Source: Ilyonectria destructans (Eukaryota; Ascomycota; Sordariomycetes; Hypocreales; Nectriaceae). From it: a stretch of 64,000 bases of DNA. Positions 36,296-49,777 of this stretch are shown here, piece by piece. The notes under the pieces were generated by a model. It saw nothing but the letters and a program-made list of their open reading frames with translations, was not told the origin of the DNA and searched no databases. The stretch spans positions 434,001 through 498,000 of the forward strand of contig JAHEWK010000028.1 in the NCBI GenBank assembly GCA_020740775.1, read 5' to 3'. Made by a program: the position numbers and the translations under genes. The stretch's first letter is position 1. Every line of letters starts with the position of its first letter.

Positions 36296-39200
36296 CTGGT
36301 CCGGCAGGTGGTTCGGGGGCCCTTGGTCGGCATCTATAACCCCAACTAGCTGCTGTCCAAGCTTGATAGCGTGGACCGGCCTAATAATATCCTTCTCATT
36401 GGAATGATCCACCGAAAGGGCATATTGATGATGCGTTGCTGCAATCAGGTCGGCTCGAGGTTCGCCTTGGAATTTCGCTACCTAGTGAAGGATGCGTGAA
36501 ATCGGGATACTAGACCAAACTTTGCCCAGTGGTAACACGCCGCCGCCTATCGAGTGTCCTTCCGACATCCTTGAGCATTGGGACTTGACTGCGCAGCAAG
36601 TCTCCCTCGACGGTACGACAGTGAATGCCGACCCGGACTAGCGGGCCACCACGCGCGAGATGTATCGCTCGGCCATCCTCGAAGGCCTTGAGGATCTCGA
36701 GTGTTCCACTAGATAGTGGGCATTACCCCCCCAATTTGAGTTCTCGATGTGGCACGTCGACGGCCTTGAGGGGCATGGCTGGGCCATGCTCCACGAAATA
36801 ACGGAGCGCCTCGTTTTCTGGGTAGGCTGGGAATCGGAAGGCATCTCGGACAGATAAACTCTACGAGCACAACAATTACGAAATAGTAGGGGGATGGCTC
36901 ACTGGCGGGGAGGCGAGTCTTGTGTCTATGTGGTTTACAACCTGTCCTCTGCCTAACCAACATGCAAAGGGCCCGAGCAAACCGTCGTTCGCGAGAGCAT
37001 TTCGCTCTTCGTTTATGGCATGTTAAGCAGCTAGGCGGCGAGTTAGGACCCGGTAGTCCAGCCATGCAGATGTAATGGGTTGGGTATCGACTGTCCCAAT
37101 GGACCACCGCTGAACAATGGATAACGGCGAACAAGACTTTGGCGGAGTCGCTAGTCGGTCGGGTGTCGTAGGGTGCCTTTGTAGGGATGGATGGACCAAA
37201 CGATTTCGATATGCAAATGGTCGACCAATATCCAGAGGTAGACAAGCTCGCGACAGCAGCCTAGAGACAAAATCAAGGTCAGAACTGAAGCTTCAACTAT
37301 GGGACGTAAACAAGAGGGAGACGACATGTGAGCTGATGACTTAGGATGGAGGGGAGGCGCTGTCGGGAGGGATCCAGGAGACAAAGAGCAAACAGACGGG
37401 GAACAGAAGCTAAGCAGAGAAACGGACAAGGACGAAATGGACGGCAGAGTAACAAAGTTGAGGAGATGGGGGATAAAGGATGCAGGATTGGAGATATCTA
37501 GCTGACCGGATGACTCAATAATGAAAGGGGGATGGAGCTGCGGCCGATGGAACTCACCTCGAAGTATGAAGGCACTAGTTAACAAGGGCGTGCGATGCGA
37601 TATTAGAATAGAGAGGGCTGGAAAAGAAGAGGGCTTAGGATACGTTGTATAGGTGGTAGAAACATTGATAGACATGCGAAGGTTGGGATACTTATCCTCA
37701 AACTGGAGAGCTCACGCACACAGGGGAAGTCCACATACCGGTGGTAGACTCATTTAAGTGTCATCGAACTAGGGCAAGCTAACCACAGCTTCGCAAACAA
37801 TTCTTTTCAATCAACCCACAGTGTCACACTGAGCACAAGCTGAAGGGTAGTCCATTTGCACCCAGCCCCCCATTCCCTTCCCTCAATTCACGACCATAAC
37901 TTCGTTCCGAAGTCAAATGTACTGTCTTCATCTCCCCTCATCGTAAGTCGTAATCTTCTTTGCCTCAGTCGTCATAGGGCAAGTGGCTATCATCGTACGG
38001 ACAATGCTTAGACCAAGACCGATGAGGTCGCTGAGTCGAAATTGAGAGTAAATTGTCAGCAACGGGAGCATTCTCGCGTTGTCCTCGGCCCATTCGAGCA
38101 TACCATGAAAGTGGAGGCATGTGCGATGGATGAACGTTGTCTTTCGCTCGGTAGACGGACCTAAAAAGAACACGAGGAGCCAGAATAACAAGGACATGCA
38201 ATATTCATTTGGTGTTATTAGAAGGAAATGGAAATTACTTGGATAAAATCCCCGCATGGTACGGGTACCGGTAGTCCACTCGAATTGTCAAGTCGGTGTC
38301 AAAAGACTGAAAAGGTGACTCGGGAATCGAGAAGCGCTGGTTGAATCACAGCTGCTGGACATATCACCATGCCTCAGGGGACCTACCTAGTGGAGATAAC
38401 TCAATTAGTCCATTGACGCATCGTCCTCATCGACATAGGCCATCCGAGCCCGGATCCACCAATGCACAACCCCGACGTGGGCGATGCGAGCCGCAATGTT
38501 TTCGATGCCACCCTCTTGCTGACCCACGCGAATCGCTGAATCCAGGTCTCGGTTGTTGCTAGGCACGCGGTTGCCAGTGGCGATAGAAAATAGGCAGACT
38601 TCTGAGAGTGATTTGAAGTAGCGGATTCGCGTAGCCAGCTTTCTAAGGAGTTAGGTGTGATCGGGCTCCTCGATCTCCTCGAAGATAGGAGATGTCATCA
38701 TGTATACATTCTCGGTCAGTTTCTCCTCGAATCCGAGGAGTATCTCCGAAGATGCGTTAGTAAATCGGGAGATCTGGAGCGCCATCGACGGCGCCATGGC
38801 ACCCAACAGCAGCTTCTTTGTCGAGTTTGAAAGGCTTCTCTACTCAAGAATGAACTCTCGACACATTGCTGAAACATTGGCCCGCCTCCGCCAAGATAGG
38901 ATCGCAGACGAGCTCTCCCAACTAGCAAGCGCGTGTTCGTCTCGCGACCCGCCACCGGCCACGTTCGTTCATTACGTGGCGGCCCCGTTGCCATCAGCAT
39001 GAGTCTGCCATCCTCGTATCCGTCCGCACGGTTCTATGTATTATTTACGCAAGGGGTATAAGCTCAAATCCGGAGTAAATTTGGAGAGCCGTTGTGATGG
39101 GGCCAACGGTCCACTTGGAGTTTTAATACAGTAGGGAGCCTGCAGCTAGCTTAGGATGACCCTACTTAAGGTGTCTAGTCTGCCCGAGCAATTGAAACGA

Positions 39201-39716
39201 CACGCTTTTTCCTTTCCTTATGTCCACGCATGTGACGATCAAAATTATCTTCCCTACTGTATATGTGTCCTATGGCCGCCTTCCGGCAACCTGCCACAGT
39301 GCACCGCCACTGTTGCCCTTTCCCTTTCTGATGTGTCAAGCTATGTCGCTCAAGGTCCTTTCTATCCGAAAACGAATGCTCACAGCCTAGTACTGAGCAA
39401 TGCCACGGTTTTATATGGTATTATTCATGTTTCCTATGAAAAAGAAACGGTTAGCATCTTGGGAACTCGAACTGTCACATAGTTTGTAATAGCCTTACTT
39501 CAAGTCTGAAGGACGGTTGAAACTCTTTCCGCAGTAGCAGATGATCTACCCAGTACTCTCAACAGCGGCGGTTCTACTCCGGGACTTTTCTGGAGAACCA
39601 CTCTTCCGGTGCGGTGGCGAAGAATTGCGTTGATAGTTGCTGGTAGAGTATAACTCCGCGCCGTTTCCAAGGCCGTGCTCCGAGTGATTGACTAGGTAAG
39701 GTTGATTGTCAAAGAG
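36296..39716. other. 3.4 kb without a defensible gene
   Basis: Plus-strand frame 38700-39002 (100 codons) and minus-strand frames 36709-37245, 37151-37675 and 37928-38257 are open but have no motif or clear exon structure. Some may be decayed genes. Confidence 0.35.
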
Positions 39717-41439
39717 TTAATCACGAGCGTCTTCAAACTGGGCGCGGGGCTGCATCGGTTCATAGGATTGAGGTGTACCTGCGCGGACCCATGCTTGGGG
39801 TTCAGAAGTGAGGTCCGGGTTGAAAGATTCATCGGGCGGTCCATGGGCAATTCCAGAGGGCTTCATTTCCGGCGCGACAGGCCACTCGATGAAAAGTTCA
39901 ACTGTAGGTGAATGTCGGGGCTGTGGCGCAATACCCGAATCAGTAGTGATATCCTGATTTCCAAGGAAAGGTTGGTGCCCAACCGGCTGCGGAATGTTGG
40001 CAGACTGGTTGGCCGCCGCATCGCTTTCGACATCTTCCTGGCTAGAAGATTGACTAAGAATCGTTGAGCCAACGGAGTTTAAGGAATGGGCGAAGACATT
40101 TGCACATACTTATAGATGTATTGTTTAACCTCCGCGGGTGTCATGTTGTGAATTTTGCATAGGTGGCTGCGAAAGTTGTCCAATCTTGGCCAAATCTTAT
40201 CGCGAGGACATTTCCCTACGCGGCAAACGTAAACAGAACCTTGCAATGATCGGTCGGCATGAACGCTTCGCTTGTGCCTGTCGAGATCATTTTGACTGAT
40301 AAAGCCTGTCGTATTGGTGCAGCCTATGAAGTCGCAATGGAAAGACCGATTGCGCCGAAGAGAGTGTTTGCTAAGTTTTGTAAGTATAAACTTTAATATA
40401 AACTCTGAACTTGATGACTTGCCGAGAGTCGGTCCAGCCTTCCAAACTGGTGGAGCATACACCACAGGGTTGCTTTTCAAAGACCTTTCGCGATTTGGGA
40501 AGCGTGTCGGTTCGGTACAAAGACTCGATTGATTGTGCACGACCCTAGGTAGAGAAGTCAGATTAAGTCACTCTTGGTGGATTCAGGAACTTACTATAGT
40601 ATCACTAAGCATTGTGCTTCCGAAGTCATCTATATGAAACTTTTGAGGGCCCATATCATTCACTCGGTCCAGTAGGGACTGGGTTTGGTCGAAGAGTAAT
40701 GCGAGGACCAGGCTTGTTGTATCCTTGTTAGAATCAGAACCGGGAGCATCTTGGCCCTGACTTGGTGTGTAGAGTCCACGCTCCAAGGTGAGCCTCGGGT
40801 CATTATTTATCGGACCCTGGTGGACCTGTAATGGGGCCATTTCTGTAATTGGCGCTTGGGGCATTTGAGCATCCTGCGGCATTGTATGGACCATCTGGTA
40901 CCCGGATGGAGGGAACTCGGCATCTATTCTTGTAGGATCTTCCCGCAGAGGCGCGCAATTGTACTGGATCACCTGTAGTTCATTGTCGACATTTTCTTTT
41001 GCCAGAAAAGCTTTTGCCGGAAAGTTCGAGGGTGCGACATCATTACCGGTGCCAGCGGGAGATGCTGACACTGTTCGAGGGATATCGTCGACCACCAAAT
41101 GCGGATCTATCACCAAGTTTGGTGGCGAGGGTTCGTTCGTCGATCGGGTGCCATGTGGACTTAACCGCCGGGGATGGAGGGCGGTAGGTACATTTCGTCC
41201 GCGAGGTGGAGCTCGAAGTCTTTGGTCCTTGGGCGCGAATTGGCAAGTAAGTTTATTGCGGGCGCAGTTGTTGCCTATGTAAGCATCAGTGTAACGTCCA
41301 ACACGCAACTTCAAAGTTCAAATTTACATATAGGTTTCCCTTCATCGCACTTCTTCCTCCGTCGGCGACATGTCAGGCAACCAGTCTTAACTCGCTGGGC
41401 AAACGCTCGCTTCCGTTCGTTACTTATCTCCTGTAGCAT
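39717..41439 (-). CDS. Dual Zn2Cys6 + C2H2 transcription factor
   Basis: Five exons on the minus strand: 41439-41328, 41274-40595, 40544-40519, 40370-40110 and 40053-39717, in frame for 471 residues. Residues about 20-50 form a Zn2Cys6 cluster, CLTCRRRRKKC-DEGKPIC-NNCARNKLTC, with standard spacing and built across the first intron. A long disordered Pro/Asp-rich middle follows. The fourth exon encodes two C2H2-like units, FHCDFIGCTNTTGFISQNDL-DRHKRSVH and YVCRVGKCPRDKIWPRLDNF-RSHLCKIH. The C-terminus is acidic and Pro-rich, fitting an activation region. Proteins with both finger classes are known in filamentous fungi but uncommon. Target genes cannot be inferred. The tiny third exon is the least certain part, though all phases agree. 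Confidence 0.75.
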
Positions 41440-43450
41440 TTTCCGTGGCGATAGAGCAAGTTCCCTGCGGAAACTTGTCGAAGGCGTCTTGGGGCGGTCA
41501 ATCCTATTTTCCCCAAGCGTGGCTTCGAGACTAATCACTAGAGAAGGGCAAGCTTAAATCGACAATGGGACAACGCGAAAACCAAGACGAAGGCAATTCA
41601 GGGATCTGCCTGCCGTAGGGCTGGTTGATACAGCTGTCACAAAGTAGAAGCTTGAGAGACGGCGATCTCGATGCCCCGATAATTTTGGTGTTGCAGATAG
41701 GGTGCTCGTCAAAACCACAATGATGTTGCGCGTCTGCTCGCTGAGAAAGATCCGGTCTGTGTGAGATGAATATAGGGATGAGGGTTGGTACCGAGATGCG
41801 CAGAACCAAGTGTTAACGCGCGAGGATGTTGATTTGGTTCAAATCGAGAAGAAAACATGCGGTAATGGAGAGAAGAACTGATATTTGACCTGATTAGCTA
41901 CTTCATGAGCTGATATGTCTGGTGGGCGGCACAGGACAGAGGCAGAGAAGGAAAGAGAAAGAAAGGTAAGGAAATAGAAACGACCAGGTAAAGAAGACTG
42001 GAGAGACGAGGTCGAGGACGGGCAGGAATCAATACAAGAGATCAGGCCCGGCGCTAAACAAAGCTGATGTCGATGCTGCCCCACCCAAATTTGGGGAATG
42101 AAGAGCAGCGACTTGCAGAGGGGACGTTTCGAATTTTCTGGGTTGTGTCCGGCCCGGAGAGATGGGGAAACTGTCCCCGGAAAACCATTGAAGGTGTGCT
42201 GAGGGAGGCTTACTGACCGGAAATGAGGAGAGGACGTTGATCGCGTTCGAGCCGAGCATGCAACAGCCCACGACAGGGTTACTAGCTGTTGGCGCCGCGC
42301 AGCCGTACGCCATCGTGCCGCCCAACGCGTACTGGATCTCCTGCGATAAGACAGGGGGCATGGTACTTGGTGTTACGGGTGTGCACAGGTGTGGGGGATA
42401 GGTGATTCTGGACCCGCGCACTAAGAATAGAGAGTAGTGGATGAGGCTGAGGAGGCCCTGGGTCAAGGCGGACAAGCGCGCGAACCCTGGAGTCTACCTA
42501 CCATCCACCGCCTGGCGTTAGAGTAGCGTCAACGTGACAAGAACCCCTTGTCCTAGGGATGATTGCACCCGGATTCGGTACTGTTCATTGCACGGAGCAT
42601 CAACAGGGGGCCGTTGTAGGGGTGAGGGGTTGACCAGGCGTGTCACATTTTAAAAAGACACCTTGGAAGAAGGGTGTTGCTACGGGAAAGGTGGATGGAA
42701 CAAGGGGCTAACTAGGGCGCGAAAGTGGCAGGGTTTTCATTTGTCTAGCCATCTTTCTCGGGTGACGGAAGTTATTCCTCTTGTCCCGGAGCTACCAGAC
42801 CGTGCACTCCAGCCGAAGGAATCCGCTTGTTGGCAGGTACCGACCTCAGTCAACTACCTGGTCGTAGTTGTACCCGGAGCATTGACGCATTTCTGATACC
42901 AAGTCATAGTACGTCAGCCGGCCGGAGAGAATCCCTTCCCCGTGTGGGACGGCACATCAAGGCCACCCAGAAGGATGATCCATGAAGCGACCCTGCTAGT
43001 TTTTCAAGCAGCACACTGTGCAAAGTACCAGAACTGAATAGCAGTACGATGAGACACGAGGGACGGTGGGTAATTGAACAGAACAACGAGCGCGTTTGAG
43101 CTACTAAACCGATGATGCCAAAGACTGTAGAGACAGTTGTTGTTTCGCCACTACGGCAAGAGGGAATGGACATTCTACTGATGTATAGCAATAATACCCT
43201 CCAACTCCCTTGCCAGCTCTCGTACTTGCATTGAATAGCGAAGCAGTCCATCCCTCTGAGGGCCGGCGCCCGCGGGGGACGCACGGGGCGGAAGGGGCCG
43301 GCTGCTCAAGATCTCGCATCAGCAACCCTCGTGTCGCAGCTGAATACTACTTGTTCCTGCAGGTACGTGACCTACTGCTCACTACCATGTGCTTACCAAA
43401 AAAATTGCTTATCAATAGCCCGGTTTGATTTCTCTCCAGGTCTGAGAACA
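41440..43450. other. 2 kb without a recognisable gene
   Basis: Minus-strand frames at 41531-41809 and 42029-42475 and frames on both strands at 42900-43330 lack motifs. A very G+C-rich patch lies at 43258-43305. Confidence 0.35.
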
Positions 43451-44550
43451 TTACCCCAGCTTGTTTCCCCAGTCGAGTGTCGCAGAGCCTGGCTCAGCCT
43501 TTCTCAGACAGACAGTTCGTAGATGTTGCAGGCCGTTAGATCGGTTTGATAATAGTTTAGAGCATATCGGACATTGGTATAGGTTTTGCTTTGTGTGATT
43601 GCGTTCGTGGGCTTGAAGGTTGTCCATCCGGTTGAATTGTCTGTCACACATTCCGCATGAGTATGGCTTTTTTCCGTCATGAATCTTTTTGTGTCTTCGA
43701 AGATCGTTTATCAATTTGAAGTCCTTACCACAATCACATACGTGTGGCCTTGATTCACTATGGCTGACTTTATGTCTGCGAAGTTGGACTTCCAATTCGA
43801 AGGTCTTGCCACAATCGCATACATGCGGTTTGTCCCGATCTGTCTCAGATATGGGCTTTGCTGCAACATCTAGTATCAATAATTAGCAATATTCACGGTG
43901 GGTTTATTATCTGGATCTCGTAAAAATGACTTACCACTACCGATTTCCCCAAATGAAGACATCACATTTCGTGCGCTCATCCGGAACGACTGAACCGACG
44001 TGTGTGATGATACTGTGGGATCGTCCACGCTGTAGTGAAAGAGGCTTTTGGCTGCTACCCAGGCAGCTCTACTTGAGAGTCCGTTGTCGTCAAAGAAAAT
44101 GACGGGGAGCTCGCGCTCCAATACGTTTTCTCCATTGTAGTCGTACGTTTCTTCCCAGGTAAATTCCCCAGTCCGGCTGTCGTATTTATAACACTTAGGT
44201 ATCTCCTTTAGCAGGCCTAGGCTGTTGAGAGTACCGGGCACACCAACTTCATCAAGGCGCTGATATGGAAGAAGAAGAACTGCAGAGCAGTTTGATGTAT
44301 CCCGGTATACAAAAACCCAACCGGGCATTGGATCGACCATGTCGTCGTGAGTTGTCAGAGACGAAACGCCATTCAAACCCGGCTGTGATAAGCCATCTCT
44401 TGGTCCCTCGGGTTGTGTCGGCTTCCTGGGCGGGATGTTCCTTGTCTTCTTGGGCGTTGTGTTGAGTGATTTTATTCTCTTTGGGGGTGGTTGTGTCGGC
44501 TCCTTGGGCGGGATCTTTCTCTTGGGCAGTGGTTTTCTCCCGGTTTTCAT
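43451..44550 (-). CDS. C2H2 zinc-finger C-terminal half of the SET gene
   Basis: Exons 44550-43935 and 43869-43451, 344 residues if read from its first ATG. That ATG overlaps the stop of the SET frame as ATGA, which is odd for a nuclear gene. The first part is a Lys/Pro-rich linker ([16 protein letters not shown] and a second PPRKPTQP copy), then [12 protein letters not shown] ... [14 protein letters not shown]. The last exon has four fingers: two in tandem with unusual C-x1-C spacing (HVCDCGKTF and HVCDCGKDF, each ending RRHK-x2-H), one canonical ([23 protein letters not shown]), and one C2HC ([10 protein letters not shown] ... HLRTVC). I think it is the C-terminal half of the SET protein, separated by a one-base frame break or a missed intron. 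Confidence 0.6.
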
Positions 44551-46092
44551 CGCCTTCTCGGGGGGTTTAATCTCCCCGGGCCGCGCCTTCTTGGGAAGAG
44601 GGGTTTGTTGATGTTAAGGCCCTTTCTTTTTAGTTTACCACTGAGACTGCCTCTGCAACTTTTCTCACCACAATAGCAGGGTTGATTACTGTCCATGTTG
44701 TAGTCGAAGGTCAATTCTTCCCCGGCCTGAATTTTTCTCATAGCAAAGATCCCCATTCGAACTTTGTCGCCAACGACCCATTGGTCGACATAGCAATTCG
44801 GGTAACATGAATGGTTGCAGAAGCGACTGATGTTGGCTTTTTTAGTTCCGTCGATAAACTCACCGTTCTTCAGTGACATAAAGAAGAAATGTTGGATGCT
44901 CTCCTCGTGGTATTGGACCATCCGCTGGCCGCGGGTGAGCTCGTCGATGACCTCGCCAACATACTCCAACACAAAGTCACCGAGCTTTAAAACCTGATCT
45001 GCGCGGATTCCAAATCCCTTCTTGTTTGTTTTGATGACCGAAACATTGGCGTACTTTCGCTTCTGAAATCGCTGGTTCAGGCATTGTCTGACACAATTCC
45101 CAGCAGTGGAGCACTCGATCTTGGTTATTCGGTTGAGACAGCCAGAATCCTCTCCACAATTGCCTAAGACAACCCAGTTAGCGGCCCGCGACCATGTCAG
45201 GGGAGTAGGGAGGGCGTACGCTTGTACTTCTTGCAATAACAATCCTGTACAGGTTCAACCGCGCGCCCAAGGGCCGTTGTGAGATAGGTACACTCGAGCA
45301 TGAGTTTAAAGCCTTCACAAGCCTCTTTAGTAACATCTTCATAGCGGGTGAAAAGCTTGGGTCCCTTAGCTGGAGGGAGAGAGCGGCCGCTATCGCTCGG
45401 GAGCAGGTCTGTAGCCTCTATGTCTGTTGATATAGGTGGTGGAGTAGATTCGTCGTCGTTGCTGTGAAAGCCGCTGTCAGCTGGCTGAGATTCGGCCTCG
45501 AGAGGTATAGTGGCCAGAGAAACATGAGACGTGGAGAGTATTGGCGGATCAACTACCGTTGAGGCAGTGGACGCTCTAGCGAATGATCTCTCACGCGGCT
45601 CCCTACCCTTGTTCACTGGAGCCGACCTCAGAACAAGACCTTCGGTGGCCTTAGTCGAGTCGATGATGTGAGCCGTTGCATCTTGGAGATAATCCGGCTT
45701 GGGAAATGTATCATAGGATGCACCGTCCGGCATTGCATCTATGGCTGTCGAGGTACGCTCATCGGTTGAACCGGAAACTTCAGAGTCCAAGTCACTCTGG
45801 TCCTGGCCAATTCCATCGACATACGGTGTCGCTTTGCATTTCTTAATATGAAGGTCGAGATGGTCGCTTCGGTGGAGCACTCTGCGACGCCTTTTGCACT
45901 CAAACGGTTTTTCTTCTTTGTTATCAGCTTTGAGGCGCTCGGGAAAGCGGCAGTCATTGGATCAGATCAGGTGTGCATGGAAAACTTACCACCAGTGTGA
46001 GTCTTCATATGACGGTTGAGATGGCTCTTTCGGCTTAACTCTTTTCCACAAGTACCGCACCTGAATGTTTTTTCTTCCATGTTGTCAGCCAT
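44547..46092 (-). CDS. SET-domain lysine methyltransferase with N-terminal C2H2 fingers
   Basis: Exons 46092-45990, 45927-45220 and 45163-44547; 475 residues in this frame from ATG 46092 ([10 protein letters not shown]). Exon 1 encodes a C2H2 finger ([23 protein letters not shown]) and exon 2 starts with a second, altered finger ([23 protein letters not shown]). After a Ser/Thr-rich stretch come AWS ([11 protein letters not shown] ... [11 protein letters not shown] ... [12 protein letters not shown]), SET ([35 protein letters not shown]) and post-SET ([10 protein letters not shown]). All SAM and substrate motifs are intact and the order AWS-SET-post-SET is that of SET2/ASH1-type H3K36 methyltransferases, so it probably methylates a histone in the nucleus. 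SRI and WW motifs of Set2 are not seen. An upstream ATG exon at 46208 exists but its join is out of phase. Confidence 0.8.
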
Positions 46093-46209
46093 ATAAGCGC
46101 TCGGGAAAGAAGCAGTAATCCGATCAACCCCGGTGTATATACAAGGGAAATCTTACTATTGAATTCATAAGCGGAGGGCATCCCCTTACGAAGAAGTTTT
46201 GGTGCCATG

Positions 46210-48080
46210 TCGGAAGCATATATGGCGAGCTGTGACACTACCATCCAGTGGGATTATGGGATCATCGCATTTTTGAAGTTGAGTGGCGCATCATCGCTGA
46301 CACAAAGAATTATCCAGTCAATTGTGCAGAGCGTCGAACGGAGATTGGCTGGTCGTGGGAATCAAGCTCCGGCCTCAATCCCTCTGGGTGTTATTTCGAT
46401 AGCAGCAAGTGTCGTTATCTCAATCGAACAGAGACAAGAGTGTGCTTGGGAGTGTTGGTGGTGAAAGGTGAGTTTAGTTCCACTCCGAGTGCGAGAAGGT
46501 GGCTGGTGCGAGACTAGAAAAGGGCCGCGCTCTGCGATGCAGCGATGGTGTCCTGACTTGTGTACTTCGCTGAGGGAAAGCAGGGGCTCAAAACCAGCCC
46601 GTGCTCCAGGGCTAATGTGGTGATAATGGGGAGTTGGCCATGGTACTCCGTGCTAACTGCACTGTCTCACCTTGATCCCAGGGGTCATAGACGGTAGGTG
46701 CAGGGTCAACGAGGTGCAATCAACACCTCTCCTGCCTCATGCACACTAGGGCCAATCCAGAGCCCAAATTCCCCCCTCCCCGTGGCCACCCGCGCAAGGA
46801 ATCTTTACGCGCAGAGTCTAGGACATCCAACTTTCTCTTTCGTCGTTTTCGAGCTTTCAACATACATTGAATCTTGCCTGAGTTGGCTAACCGACCCCAT
46901 GCTTCGATCTTCCACCCAAGCGCATCACCAAGCCGCTGCCTAGCACGATCGGTTTCTTATTGTTGAAATGAGCATATTGTGTTTTATTAAAGGAGAAAAA
47001 GACTAGCGTTAACCAGCGGAAGCTATTGACAAGAAGACATCCACATCCCAGCCACCAATGGATCGGAATAGCCATTGATCCGTTAAACAACGGATCTCAA
47101 CACTCATCGATCTCGATAGGATAACCTCGACCAGTACGCGCCGCCTCCTACCATTCAATCATATTCCTCGACTCACCGTTGTACAGCAATTCGTACCGGC
47201 TAACACCAGACTTCGCTCTCACCCAAAGTCAATCGTGAATCCATCCTCACGTCATCGCCGAAACCATTTCGCTCCTTCCCACCACTGCAACATTCTTGTT
47301 GACTCCCCTCGTATCTCCGCCGGGTATCTGTGCAACACCGGGAATCTCTTGCATCGCAAGGATACAGGCCGTCGAACCAATTATCGACAATAACATCAAC
47401 GACAACCTCCGGAGCTGTCATCGCAGCCTCTTCTCCGTCCTTTTGTCCTCGATACTCAGTTGCTTGGCCACTATCTTCCCACGCCACTTCTCGACCCCCT
47501 CGCCCTTACCATCGTGTCCGTCGCCACCTCCCCCGCCTCCGGGAAAGGCAGTGAGACCAAATAAGAGATCCGGTTTGACAGATGCCAGTTAGTCTGCTTC
47601 CCTGGCCGGCTTCTGCCAGTCTGCTCTCTATCCCTCTGATGTGACGTGCCTAACTAGATTGCAGAAGTCCTAGTCAGCGATGAAGGCTAGGTCGCCAAAC
47701 CAAGCACGAAGTGGGCAACTGTGTCGTCAATGTGGTAGCTAAAGTTGAGCGAAGGGAACTCGTTCCACGAATCCGGTTAGTCCCAAAGTCCACCCTCTTC
47801 CGAAGCCTTTCACTTATAGATTCCTCTAGTCTATCCAAGTCCAAGAGAGACTTTCGAGGCCCCCCAATCCGATTACCCGCTGCCACTTCGACCCTGACCG
47901 ATCCCCCGAGTACCGATAGTCATACTGTTTCCTTCAGCGCCTATGCTTGTCGCATTGCTGGATGCACTACGCAATGAACAAGTTTCGGAAATGACGAGAT
48001 ATCTCCAAATATGTCAAGAGGCCTCACCCTATCGAGGTAAACAAGCCCAACTACAGGCGATCACGATGGTATTCTCCATT
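46210..48080. other. 1.9 kb without a recognisable gene
   Basis: Includes frames at 46207-46517, 46698-46943, 47296-47592 and 47711-47977 (plus strand) and 47200-47487 (minus). None has a motif. The region around 47290-47560 is CT-rich. Confidence 0.35.
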
Positions 48081-48084
48081 ATAA

Positions 48085-48211
48085 CTTCGAACCTCTAAAA
48101 ATAATCTCGATGGGGAGCTTGAGGATACTCATGGCTATTGACTGGACAGCTATGATATAAAAAGCATTGAATGAAGCTTGGAGTATCAGTTCAGAGGAGT
48201 CTAGGCATCAC
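48085..48211 (+). repeat. Dispersed repeat, short copy
   Basis: TTCGAACCTCTAAAAATAAT and the following about 110 bases match 53164-53182 plus 53339-53453 in the same orientation. Relative to that copy, about 156 bases are missing. Confidence 0.8.
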
Positions 48212-48502
48212 CGGGTTAGTACTTTTTCGAAAGTCTTGGCGATAGAAAAGGCCGCTGAAGGGGTCGCTCTGTGTGCCTATATAATATACTTAAGAGGTCG
48301 CTCTCTGTTGCGTCAGGGAAATGGATAAGATTATGTGGGTGAAAAGCTCTTGATATTCTTCCTATCTAATGAGGGTCTTTGGGTCGGTCTTATAGACGAG
48401 GAAAATGACGATGACCTCGGATGGCCTCGGACGGCTGAGACGCTCCAGATGCTCCGGCATCTAAAGCTCCAACTAGCTATTGACTAGAACAAAGGAAAAG
48501 CT

Positions 48503-49132
48503 TCACTGCCGCAATAGCCGATAAGATCCGTTATCCCGATATGTCACAGCTCTCTCATATGTACCTATGAATACACAGATCTGGTATCGCGCATTTCCAG
48601 TGCTTGAAGCCCTCTGGCCATCGCTATGCCTCACATCACACAAGTCGTAGCTTTGGTGGTTTTGATATTTACCTCTCCGAAGTTCCTTGCGGAAGTCATC
48701 CAAATACTCCTGGCGAGTTTGCTCGTATATAGTCAGCTCGAGACCTAGCTTCACACGCAGCTGGTTTCGTACGTCGTGACGATTCATTTTGTCGTGGATC
48801 CTATTTTCAACAGCCTCGATCCAAGTCTCGACGGCGAGACGTGATTTGTAGTGGTGGCTCTCCTGCTGTTTACTCTTTTCCCAGTCGGCGTGCACGACGA
48901 CTTGGTCCACGTTCTCCTTTGGCTCCCATGAACTATCGTAGAGAGGGGAGTCGGTCCAATAGATGAGATATTCTGTCTTTCCGTCCACCTCCCGTTCGGC
49001 CAAAATGTCGCGAACCGAGTATTCCTGATGGCGGTTGGGCTCTTCCTCAACTGTAGAGGTGATGGAAATTACATCCGAGAACCCGGCAGATGAAGTCCGT
49101 AATATTGCGACGATGTCCCATGGACTGGCCAT
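48503..49132 (-). CDS. Chromodomain protein
   Basis: Start at ATG 49132 (MASPWDIVAI); 209 residues if unspliced. Residues about 37-75 form a chromodomain: EYSVRDILAEREVDGKTEYL IYWTDSPLYDSSWEPKENV. The aromatic-cage positions are occupied by Tyr (EYSV), Trp (IYW) and Trp (SSWEP), so methyl-lysine binding is plausible. A helical charged region follows (WIEAVENRIHDKMNRHDVRN). A possible 108-base in-frame intron (48565-48672, GTAAAT...TCATAG) would shorten the C-terminus to give RRGTYERAVTYRDNGSYRLL; both forms are open. Chromodomain proteins read methylated histone H3; small ones also occur in fungal retroelement integrases, but no integrase core is present here. It lies 2.4 kb from the SET gene on the same strand. 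Confidence 0.75.
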   Translation of the reverse strand: MASPWDIVAILRTSSAGFSDVISITSTVEEEPNRHQEYSVRDILAEREVDGKTEYLIYWTDSPLYDSSWEPKENVDQVVVHADWEKSKQQESHHYKSRLAVETWIEAVENRIHDKMNRHDVRNQLRVKLGLELTIYEQTRQEYLDDFRKELRRGKYQNHQSYDLCDVRHSDGQRASSTGNARYQICVFIGTYERAVTYRDNGSYRLLRQ

Positions 49133-49777
49133 CGTGGTGGACACGATTAGGCCGATACGATCGGCAAGATGGCAAAAAATGTCAAAGGTGATGTGTAGTT
49201 CAAAGCCAAGACGGCAATTGCACAACAATGAGTAAACCAAAGACTAAGTGAGATGGTGGCCGTGTGGGTTGTTCTTGGTTGTAACAGGGAATGATCGAGT
49301 CCCCAGTTCAGGCGAAGACAGCGAAGGTTAAGGGTTGTAAGCCGTGAATTCGCTCACACGTGTCTCAGATGGTCCCCAAGTGATACTTTATAGATTCTGC
49401 TACGGATTGGTCATGGCGAAAATACGGCTGGCAGTGAGCAAACGCGACATGGGTGGCTAGCTTACGCAGCCATTTGACCTTGAATGGTAATATGCCGTTG
49501 ATTCGTTTTGTGCCGCAATGAACTTGGGCTACGTAGCCCCATCCGTCTTTGTTAGTCGGGGGGGGGGGGGGGGGGGGGTGGTTTGCACGTATCACAACCG
49601 GGTGTCTTCTGTCCAGGAGCTTCATCTTGGCGGGAGTATCCCGTTCCCCCTGTATGGTATCGGTGTTGTTCCCCAAACGGGCAGGACCGCCCTGGTGGCC
49701 GATCTCACTACTTTCTCCACGAGGTCCATCCGATGCGTGGGAACAAGGGCGCCCGGGAACCGTGGGATCTCCTCGTA
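49133..49777. other. Spacer with a 21-base G run
   Basis: A perfect run of 21 G lies at 49558-49578. No gene is assigned; an open frame spanning 49365-49811 crosses into the transposon end and looks spurious. Confidence 0.5.
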